A stretch of DNA of 33,456 bases, taken from NCBI GenBank assembly GCA_004796365.1, contig QZLE01000084.1, positions 1-33,456 of the forward strand. Direction: 5' to 3'. Below the pieces are notes generated by a model. That model saw only the letters and a list, made by a program, of their open reading frames with translations. It ran no database searches and was not told where the DNA came from. Position 1 is the stretch's first letter, and each line of letters begins with the position of its first letter. Position numbers and translations under genes: made by a program. The DNA comes from Gammaproteobacteria bacterium (GTDB lineage Bacteria; Pseudomonadota; Gammaproteobacteria; QZLD01). Below are positions 18,195 to 24,290 of the stretch, one piece after another.

Positions 18195-18277
18195 AACCAA
18201 TAACACATTGTTTTATAATACTTTTAAGCAGCAACTCGCTTCCTAAGTCAATAATCCGTCATTAACTTTTTGCGGTG

Positions 18278-19681
18278 CTACATCGCATATTTGCGCATCT
18301 TCTCCACAAGCGTGGTTCTGCGCAGATTCAGCAACTTAGCAGCCTGGGCAACAATTCCGTTCGATTCCTTTAATGCCTGGCGTATCAGATCCTTCTCCAA
18401 ATCAGTCATGGTTTGCTTAAGATCAATACCATTTTCGTCAAGCGCAAGTGAAGTAGGTGCATCAGATTGAGTTTGTGCTTCTTCATACTCCTCCCTTTCA
18501 ATCTCAACCTCTACCACATCTGAATCGACACTATTTAGGATCTTTTGCGGCAGATCCATTACCCCAACAGGTTTATCCGGACACAGGATAAATAACCGTT
18601 CGACCACATTAACCAGCTCACGCACATTCCCAGGCCAATGATACTGACTAAGTATTGCCTCAGCCTCAGGAGTGATATGTAAATTGCCACGCCCTTCACT
18701 TTCCATACGGCGCACGAACTCTTTTAACAACAGACGTACATCATCCAAACGAATACGCAGAGCAGGAATCTCAATCGGGAATACATTCAAGCGATAGAAC
18801 AAATCCTCACGAAACTCTCCTTCAGTGATTCTCTCCTCAAGATTTCTGTGAGTCGCAGCAATAATTCTAACATCTGCCACGATGCTTTTATTGCTGCCAA
18901 CTCTTTCAAATACTTTTTCCTGCAATACCCGCAACAACTTTACCTGCATTTGCAGACTCATATCACCAATTTCATCCAGAAATAATGTCCCGCCCTGAGC
19001 CAGCTCAAACCGCCCCTGTCTTGCGGTTATTGCGCCGGTAAACGCGCCCTTCTCGTGCCCAAAAAGCTCACTCTCCAAAAGGTCGCTAGGAATTGCACCA
19101 CAATTTACCGGCACAAATGGCTTATCCCTTCTTGAAGAAAGGTGATGAATATTTCTGGCGACAACCTCTTTACCAGTCCCCGACTCACCAAGCACCAATA
19201 CCGTTGCATCTGTCTTTGCAACCTGTTCGATAAGATATCTATTACGCTGAATTACCGTGCTTTCACCAACTAAAGGAGGAACATTGGGGTTAAAGTGGTG
19301 CTGTTCTTGTTTTTTAATTACCTGATTGACTGCCTGGTTAATTGCAGCCGTCAGCTTCGACTGTTTGAATGGGTAATCGATAAGCCCGGAAACCTTGGCG
19401 CTGTATCCAGCAATATTTGGCTTGGCGCCACTCTCTTCAACAATAAGAAAAATCGGCATAGAAGGTGACTGCGCTTTTATCGCATCAACCCGAGACTTCC
19501 AAATCACATCCGACTCTTCAGAAGAAACAATCACCATTGCAAGGCGATCATTACCTTGGATCTTGTCTTTTATTTGATTATCATCATGAATCAGGTCTAC
19601 ATAATGCTCCAGAAACTGCAAAACAGTCTCCAGTTCGTGCCCGCGATCCTTATTGGAATCTACCACCAAAATTTTTGCCAC
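18278..19681 (-). CDS. fleQ: Sigma-54-dependent flagellar master regulator FleQ/FlrA
   Basis: Top-level enhancer-binding activator of polar flagellar genes; in pseudomonads it also senses c-di-GMP. 467 residues: an N-terminal receiver-like domain without a normal phosphorylation pocket (KILVVDSNKDRG, then VIVSSEESD where the acceptor Asp should be), an AAA+ domain (about 140-375) with Walker A GESGTGKEVVAR and EKGAFTGAI, and a C-terminal Fis HTH (IVAQAAKLLNLRRTTLVEKM). It begins with GTG, with GAGGGA about eight bases upstream. A 155-base gap holding a sigma-54 promoter separates it from fleR. A CRP-type site lies upstream. Confidence 0.92.
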   Translation of the reverse strand: MAKILVVDSNKDRGHELETVLQFLEHYVDLIHDDNQIKDKIQGNDRLAMVIVSSEESDVIWKSRVDAIKAQSPSMPIFLIVEESGAKPNIAGYSAKVSGLIDYPFKQSKLTAAINQAVNQVIKKQEQHHFNPNVPPLVGESTVIQRNRYLIEQVAKTDATVLVLGESGTGKEVVARNIHHLSSRRDKPFVPVNCGAIPSDLLESELFGHEKGAFTGAITARQGRFELAQGGTLFLDEIGDMSLQMQVKLLRVLQEKVFERVGSNKSIVADVRIIAATHRNLEERITEGEFREDLFYRLNVFPIEIPALRIRLDDVRLLLKEFVRRMESEGRGNLHITPEAEAILSQYHWPGNVRELVNVVERLFILCPDKPVGVMDLPQKILNSVDSDVVEVEIEREEYEEAQTQSDAPTSLALDENGIDLKQTMTDLEKDLIRQALKESNGIVAQAAKLLNLRRTTLVEKMRKYAM

Positions 19682-19738
19682 TACATATCCCTCGTTAATT
19701 AATCAACTCTTCCATGCGTCAAAAAAGTGACTGACTCT

Positions 19739-19744
19739 ATAATA
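19739..19744 (-). promoter_or_regulatory. Candidate fleQ -10 box
   Basis: Minus-strand TATTAT within CTAAATATTATAG, followed by about 55 bases of leader to the GTG. No good -35 is present, and the CRP-type palindrome sits where a class II activator would bind. An alternative TAAATA lies four bases upstream. Confidence 0.35.
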
Positions 19745-19769
19745 TTTAGCTGATGGACAAACAAAGAAC

Positions 19770-19785
19770 TGTGACATTGATCACA
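19770..19785. promoter_or_regulatory. CRP/Vfr-type operator upstream of fleQ
   Basis: TGTGA-CATTGA-TCACA is an exact match to the two conserved half-sites TGTGA-N6-TCACA. It is centred about 42-46 bases upstream of the predicted fleQ start of transcription. cAMP receptor proteins control this same gene in other lineages: CRP at flrA in vibrios, and Vfr repressing fleQ in Pseudomonas aeruginosa. Whether it activates or represses here is not known. Confidence 0.7.
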
Positions 19786-20152
19786 ACTTTAGAAATTAGT
19801 GATTAATAGCATTTATCACCTATTTGCGATAAATCCATGATTTATTGTTAAGTTAATACCACACTTACATTTTTTTGACTTTTTCAATTTAACAAAAAAT
19901 TCACATTCAAAAAATGTCAAAAAAATTTCATCCACACAGAAAATAAATCGGACAGAAAGTGACTAGAGAGATTGCTTTTTAATCCCGCCAAAACTCCAGC
20001 CTATAAAAGGTGTATTTCATCCGGGAATTATGCATGAGAGAATGGAAAGACTGGATACTGGCCTTCGCCAGTATGACGTACACCGTAAATTTGTAGTTGA
20101 ATCATTTTTTATATGTAATAACGCAAAATAAGTAGGCGCAGTAGTTACAAAT
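19786..20152. other. Non-coding AT-rich region upstream of fleQ
   Basis: No convincing ORF on either strand; T- and A-runs dominate 19850-19980. It contains the REP-like hairpin listed separately. The 65-residue minus-strand ORF in the track (20017-20214) is a chance frame running through the end of the sRNA and the hairpin. Confidence 0.5.
20055..20074. repeat. REP-like palindrome
   Basis: ATACTGGC-CTTC-GCCAGTAT, embedded in CTGGATACTGGCCTTCGCCAGTATGACG, is a perfect eight-base-pair hairpin. It resembles the widespread TGGAT-x-CCGG-CTTCG-CCGG-x-ATGACG class of short intergenic palindromes. Only one copy is in the window, so repetitiveness is inferred from resemblance. Confidence 0.55.
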
Positions 20153-20176
20153 AAAAAAGGTGGCCTAAGCCACCTT
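20153..20176 (-). terminator. Rho-independent terminator of the Rsm-type sRNA
   Basis: Minus strand AAGGTGGC-TTAG-GCCACCTT followed by a T-run: an eight-base-pair GC-rich stem with a four-base loop. The left arm begins directly after the last GGA motif. Confidence 0.9.
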
Positions 20177-20266
20177 TCCGATTCCCTACCCAAGCATCCT
20201 GCTTGCCCCTCCATCCTGGAGGATCATCATCCTTCCAATCCGTTGTTCCCTTTTTATTCAAAAGTT
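20153..20266 (-). ncRNA. CsrB/RsmY/RsmZ-class CsrA-titrating small RNA
   Basis: Predicted RNA of about 114 nt that would sequester the translational regulator CsrA/RsmA. On the minus strand about 85 nt contain nine GGA motifs (GGGA, CGGA, TGGA, AGGA, AGGA, TGGA, AGGA, GGGA, CGGA). Two of them are displayed as AGGA in hairpin loops: CCTCC-AGGAT-GGAGG and CAAGC-AGGAT-GCTTG. The first of these hairpins closely resembles one in E. coli CsrB. The RNA ends in a Rho-independent terminator and has a sigma-70-like promoter and an exact GacA box upstream. Size is close to pseudomonad RsmY/RsmZ rather than the about 350-nt CsrB. There is no protein-coding alternative. The 5' end is predicted from the -10 position. 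Confidence 0.88.
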
Positions 20267-20272
20267 GAGCGT

Positions 20273-20300
20273 ATAGTACTCCTTCAATTTCCATTTGCAA
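20273..20300 (-). promoter_or_regulatory. Sigma-70 promoter of the Rsm-type sRNA
   Basis: Minus strand TTGCAA, 16-base spacer, TACTAT. Predicted start is about 20266. An overlapping TATACG at 20270-20275 is an alternative -10 with a longer spacer. Confidence 0.65.
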
Positions 20301-20315
20301 TACGGTTCAAAAGCA
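20294..20315. repeat. Direct repeat TTTGCAATACGGTT, copy 1
   Basis: TTTGCAATACGGTTCAAAAGCA overlaps the -35 of the sRNA promoter. The same 14-mer followed by a similar tail ending AGCA occurs at 20641-20662. Confidence 0.5.
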
Positions 20316-20426
20316 TCGTCAAACTGCGACATTTAAATAAATTCTTTTAAAAACTTACAGATACAACTTTTGCCTGATAACCTGAATATGAATCACTGCT
20401 CACAAACCCAATTTCACCTACAGTAA

Positions 20427-20444
20427 TGTAAGAATTTTCTTACA
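20427..20444. promoter_or_regulatory. GacA/UvrY binding site (UAS)
   Basis: TGTAAG-AATTTT-CTTACA matches the palindromic consensus TGTAAG-N6-CTTACA of GacA upstream activating sequences exactly. Its centre is about 170 bp upstream of the predicted sRNA start, in line with the distance at known rsm promoters. It ties the RNA to the BarA/GacS pathway. Confidence 0.88.
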
Positions 20445-20792
20445 AATGCGACGCATTTTTAAATACATCAGGCTATTTACAACTCACTTCCTGACAGCAA
20501 AAAGTCCGTTTTTAAGTTTTTAATGTGATTTTATTTGTTATTTTTTTGTGACAGTATCGACAAAAAAATAATCTTGTGTTAGCATTTACTAATATTGTGA
20601 ACTGAAACAAGTTTCTTCATGAAACCTTCATTTACAGGTCTTTGCAATACGGTTTCATAGCAACATTAATAAGCAAAAAACCAAATTCAGTTGGCACCAT
20701 CTTTGCTGTAAATGCCGCGAATGATTTATTAATCGCAGCACCGCTTTTTCAACGTATTTTAACAAGTAGTTTTACCTGAATCGGATAAAAAA
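20445..20792. other. Non-coding region upstream of the lipoprotein gene
   Basis: AT-rich, with no ORF of note. A weak plus-strand promoter candidate is TTGTGA-N17-TAATCT at 20546-20574. The second copy of the TTTGCAATACGGTT repeat is at 20641. Nothing else was recognised. Confidence 0.4.
20641..20662. repeat. Direct repeat TTTGCAATACGGTT, copy 2
   Basis: TTTGCAATACGGTTTCATAGCA shares 14 consecutive bases plus the AGCA end with the copy at the sRNA promoter. No sRNA-like GGA cluster follows it. Confidence 0.5.
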
Positions 20793-21278
20793 ATGATCAA
20801 ACAATTTATTAAAATAGTATTTACCCTTACCGTTGCTTTTTCTATTACCGCATGCGGTGGCGGCTCATCTTCTGACACACCAGACAGCAACCACCACCAA
20901 AAAACCAAACAAAACAATAACCAGCAAGAGCTTAATATAGAGTCGATAGACCTATCTGAATATAATGAGAACATAATAATTTCAACGGTAGACGCCGAAG
21001 GCAACCCTGTTGCCGGCACCTGGGTGCAGTGGATTGTAGCAGATGTTACCGCTGAAGAAATGATTGATGCTGTTTGTATTGATGATCAATGCACAACCTG
21101 GGTTATTGACCAGTTTCCAACTAATACTATCCGCGTAGAAGCAACTAAATATGTAGAATGGGAAAATGACCAAAATTGCTATTATGCATTTGCCGGTGAA
21201 AAATACATTGATACATCTATACAGGAAGTTCAGAAAGTACAAATTATTGTTGAGCCAATACCGGATATCTGCGAATAA
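20793..21278 (+). CDS. Predicted lipoprotein of unknown function
   Basis: 161 residues with a lipoprotein signal peptide: basic MIKQFIK, hydrophobic IVFTLTVAFS, lipobox ITAC with Cys near residue 21, then GGGSSS. The mature part starts with a polar His/Gln/Asn linker (about 27-48). A beta-rich domain follows with EGNPVAGTWVQWIVAD, a motif like those of Ig-like or carboxypeptidase-regulatory folds. Four Cys residues (in AVCIDDQCTTW, NQNCYYAF and IPDICE) could form disulphides. I do not recognise the family. The residue after the lipid-bearing Cys is Gly, so outer-membrane sorting is expected. It stands between the sRNA region and alaA, has its own terminator, and is probably monocistronic. Confidence 0.75.
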   Translation: MIKQFIKIVFTLTVAFSITACGGGSSSDTPDSNHHQKTKQNNNQQELNIESIDLSEYNENIIISTVDAEGNPVAGTWVQWIVADVTAEEMIDAVCIDDQCTTWVIDQFPTNTIRVEATKYVEWENDQNCYYAFAGEKYIDTSIQEVQKVQIIVEPIPDICE

Positions 21279-21316
21279 TATTCCGGTTTTACAACCCAAA
21301 AAAAATATTTGAAATG

Positions 21317-21342
21317 GCGACATAATTTTATGTCGCTTTTTT
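21317..21342 (+). terminator. Rho-independent terminator of the lipoprotein gene
   Basis: GCGACATAA-TT-TTATGTCGC followed by TTTTTT, 38 bases after the stop codon. This is a strong stem with a T-tract. Confidence 0.88.
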
Positions 21343-21472
21343 AATACGCATTTACACTCCAATTATCCATTTTTTTATACCTATCCTGAACAAATCTCTG
21401 GTAACCTATATATTCCTGATCTAATTTCTTTGCAGCCCTTTATTTACGGCAAATATAGCCGCTATGCTGTGA

Positions 21473-21478
21473 TATACT
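21473..21478 (+). promoter_or_regulatory. Candidate -10 box for alaA
   Basis: TATACT lies 37 bases before the alaA ATG. No convincing -35 lies at the usual distance. Confidence 0.3.
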
Positions 21479-21515
21479 TGAAATATATCTTTTACGATTT
21501 TTACTGGATGCCGAT

Positions 21516-22730
21516 ATGAAAAACATAGAGAAATCAAAAAAACTGGAAAATGTTTGTTACGACATACGTGGACCTGTTTTTGATGAAGCCAGACGCCTTG
21601 AAGAGGAAGGCCATAGAATCCTTAAACTTAATATCGGTAACCCAGCCCCATTTGGTTTTGAAGCACCTGATGAAATCCTTCAAGACGTTATTCTTAATCT
21701 GCCTAAGGCGCAAGGCTATAGTGAGTCGAAAGGGCTTTTTTCAGCCCGCAAGGCAATTATGCAATATTGCCAGCAAATTAATATCGAAAATGTTGAAATC
21801 AACGACATCTACATGGGAAATGGCGTTAGTGAACTAATAGTTATGGCAATGCAGGCATTGCTGAATAACGGAGACGAGTTATTAATCCCAGCGCCAGACT
21901 ACCCACTTTGGACCGCGTCTGTCGGCCTGGCTGGTGGCAAGCCCGTTCATTATCTATGTGATGAGAATAATGGCTGGCAACCAAGTATAGATGACATTAA
22001 ATCTAAGATTACGCCAAATACACGTGGCATCCTGGTCATCAACCCTAATAATCCAACTGGTGCGGTTTATAGTAAAGAGTTGCTTGAAGAGATTATCGAG
22101 GTAGCTAGGGAGCACGACCTTATTATCTTTTCTGATGAGATTTACGATAAGATTCTTTACGATGACGCCAAGCACATTCCGATTGCTTCTTTAGCAAACG
22201 ACTTGGTTTTTGTAACATTTAATGGCCTGTCTAAATCCTATAGAGTTGCAGGCTTTAGGGCTGGCTGGCTTATTATCAGTGGCGCGAAACACCGGGCCAA
22301 TGGTTATATTCAGGGTTTAGAGATGCTTTCCAATATGAGGCTTTGCAGCAATGTACCGGCTCAGCATGCTGTTCAGACAGCTCTGGGAGGCTATCAAAGC
22401 ATTAATGACTTGATTGTACCGGGCGGCCGCCTTTACGAACAAAGGGAAAAAGCGTACCAGCTTTTAACACAAATCCCCGGGGTTTCTTGTGTCAAACCGA
22501 TGGGTGCCTTATACCTGTTTCCAAAACTGGACCCTGAAATTTATAAGATCCCTAATGACCAAATCTTCGTGCTTGAACTGCTGAAGCAGAAAAAAATACT
22601 GATTGTAGAGGGCTCGGCATTTAACTTCCCTGGCACAGACCATTTCCGCCTGGTATTTCTACCCAGAGTTGACCAACTTGAAGACGCAATTGAGAAGATC
22701 GCAGATTTTCTCGAAGTTTACAGGCGCTAA
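21516..22730 (+). CDS. alaA: Alanine-forming aminotransferase AlaA
   Basis: Fold-type I PLP enzyme transferring the amino group from glutamate to pyruvate to make alanine. 404 residues, closely following E. coli AlaA along its length (KLENVCYDIRGPVFDEARRLEEEGHRILKLNIGNPAPFGF). PLP-site features are NPNNPTGAVYS, the cofactor Asp in IFSDEIYDKILYD, and the Schiff-base Lys in TFNGLSKSYRVAGFRAGW (about residue 240). It is flanked by terminators on both sides, so it is probably transcribed alone. Confidence 0.95.
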   Translation: MKNIEKSKKLENVCYDIRGPVFDEARRLEEEGHRILKLNIGNPAPFGFEAPDEILQDVILNLPKAQGYSESKGLFSARKAIMQYCQQINIENVEINDIYMGNGVSELIVMAMQALLNNGDELLIPAPDYPLWTASVGLAGGKPVHYLCDENNGWQPSIDDIKSKITPNTRGILVINPNNPTGAVYSKELLEEIIEVAREHDLIIFSDEIYDKILYDDAKHIPIASLANDLVFVTFNGLSKSYRVAGFRAGWLIISGAKHRANGYIQGLEMLSNMRLCSNVPAQHAVQTALGGYQSINDLIVPGGRLYEQREKAYQLLTQIPGVSCVKPMGALYLFPKLDPEIYKIPNDQIFVLELLKQKKILIVEGSAFNFPGTDHFRLVFLPRVDQLEDAIEKIADFLEVYRR

Positions 22731-22767
22731 GCATTCTCAGCTAAAAAGTCCCCCTTACCCAACCATG

Positions 22768-22791
22768 GCCCAGAGTTTTTTTGCTCTGGGC
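22768..22791 (+). terminator. Rho-independent terminator of alaA
   Basis: GCCCAGAG-TTTTTTTG-CTCTGGGC, an eight-base-pair stem, with GATTAATTTTATTT following. It lies about 40 bases after the alaA stop. Confidence 0.75.
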
Positions 22792-22877
22792 GATTAATTT
22801 TATTTGCGATATCTTCTAAATAACTGCAAATAGTAGTATTATCTACGTTTAGATTTGATGCAAATCATAAAATTTCG

Positions 22878-22909
22878 GATACCAAATGGATCGCTGGGGA
22901 GTTGGTATC
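22878..22909 (+). promoter_or_regulatory. Leader hairpin upstream of the solute-binding protein gene
   Basis: GATACCAA and TTGGTATC form an eight-base-pair stem around a 16-base loop (ATGGATCGCTGGGGAG) that holds two GGA trinucleotides. The hairpin ends 35 bases before the next start codon. An in-frame 18-codon ORF (ATG 22886 to TAA 22940) runs through it. It could be an RNA regulatory element, possibly a CsrA target, or a DNA operator; this is unproven. Confidence 0.35.
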
Positions 22910-22944
22910 GTTAAGACATATTTTGAAGCAGGGACTGATTAAAT

Positions 22945-24234
22945 ATGCGATTTTTTTTCAAAAATATTGTTTGTTTCGTTGCCGTACTTTCAATGAGTAC
23001 TGCTGTACTTGCCAGTACCTCTGCCGTTCCAAACAATACAGAAGCTGCAAAAAGAAGAGCAGGTGACAATAACCGTTCACACCGCGAATATCGTCTCGGC
23101 GTCTTACTTGGACTGTCTGGATCTGGCCTGGTTTACAGTAAAGATGGCATTGAGGCTATAAAACTTGCCGTTGACGAAATAAATAAAAAAGGCGGAATGC
23201 TTGGAAAGCACAAGATCAAGCTTTTTATACGCAACACCAATACTAGGTCTGATGTTGCGCTGAGAGAGGCTAGCAGCTTAATCCTGCACGACAAAGTTGA
23301 TGCAATCCTGGGCACCTATTCAAGCGCTACCGCTCTTGCCATCAAGCCATTGGTCCATAAATATAAAACTCTGCTAATAACTGCAATCAGCAATTCAGAA
23401 AACGTCACCTTAAAGAATAATTCTCCATATATCTTCAGCGTTGGGCCAAACAGTTATATGCAAGCTGCAGCCATTGCTATCGGCGTGGCACGCCTTGCCA
23501 AAAAGAACGGCTGGCAAACATATTCAACTATTGCGTCTGACTATGAGTGGGGAAGGTCAACGCAGGGCAATATAGTAAACCTGTTAAAAAATCAAGCCCC
23601 TGAGCTTAAACTGATCAATGAAGAGTGGCCACGACTTGGGGAGCTCAATTTCACCCCCTACATTTCCAATATCGCCAAACTAACACCAGACTTCGTCCTT
23701 GGGGTTATTGCCTCCCTGGACAACGTACGCTGGATTCATACCGCAAATGCCACAAATTTTTTTGACCGTTTTGCATATCCAGGTTCGTTAATAAGTGTGT
23801 CCGAGCTGATCAGGCAAAAAGAAATCCTACCACGAGGAATGACTGGTGTTGCCAGAGCTCCTTTTTTTGCCCACCTTGACAACCCCATCATGGAACAATT
23901 TGCAAGCAATTATAAGTCAAACTTCAGACACTACCCGAGTGATTGGGCAGTTTTAGAATATGATGCCGTTTATGCCCTCAAACAAGGGATTGAAGCAGCA
24001 AATTCGCTTGATAACGAAAAGATCTCGAATGTTATGTCATCCTTAAAAGTCAAAACAACCAGAGGAAATTTACAGTTTAGACCAATTGACAATCAGCTAA
24101 ACTGCCCCTCATATTTTGGTGTGATTGCGGACTCAAAAGATTACAAGTTCCCAATCCTAAAAGACTTGCAGCTTATATCAGGAGAGGAATCGATGCGTAG
24201 CGAAGAAGAGATAAAAGCGTTACGAAACGAATAA
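22945..24234 (+). CDS. Periplasmic type-I solute-binding protein (Peripla_BP_6/LivK-like)
   Basis: Probable periplasmic ligand receptor. 429 residues: a signal peptide (MRFFFKNIVCFVAVLSMSTAVLAS, cleavage near 24), a polar linker, then the two-lobed fold from about residue 48. Visible family motifs are RLGVLLGLSGSGLVYSKDGIEAIKLAVDEINKKGGMLG, REASSLILHDKVDAILGTYSSATALAIKPLV and YEWGRSTQGNIVNLLK. The ligand is not predictable; amino acids, amides or urea-like compounds are typical of the family. No ABC permease or ATPase genes accompany it. The next gene, 56 bases downstream, is a hybrid kinase, so a sensory receptor role like TorT or LuxP is favoured over transport. That is inference from context. 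Confidence 0.88.
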   Translation: MRFFFKNIVCFVAVLSMSTAVLASTSAVPNNTEAAKRRAGDNNRSHREYRLGVLLGLSGSGLVYSKDGIEAIKLAVDEINKKGGMLGKHKIKLFIRNTNTRSDVALREASSLILHDKVDAILGTYSSATALAIKPLVHKYKTLLITAISNSENVTLKNNSPYIFSVGPNSYMQAAAIAIGVARLAKKNGWQTYSTIASDYEWGRSTQGNIVNLLKNQAPELKLINEEWPRLGELNFTPYISNIAKLTPDFVLGVIASLDNVRWIHTANATNFFDRFAYPGSLISVSELIRQKEILPRGMTGVARAPFFAHLDNPIMEQFASNYKSNFRHYPSDWAVLEYDAVYALKQGIEAANSLDNEKISNVMSSLKVKTTRGNLQFRPIDNQLNCPSYFGVIADSKDYKFPILKDLQLISGEESMRSEEEIKALRNE

Positions 24235-24290
24235 TAAGCTGAAGAAACAAAAGCAAACATACTTAGAACTAAAAATAGTCAAGGCAAGCA

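Noticed and set aside
20017-20214. 65-residue minus-strand ORF
   Set aside because: It runs through the sRNA body, its terminator and the REP-like hairpin, has no ribosome-binding site and no protein-like composition.
22945-24234. Substrate-binding component of a complete branched-chain amino acid ABC transporter
   Set aside because: No permease or ATPase genes are adjacent; the neighbour is a sensor kinase, so a transporter operon is not supported in this window.
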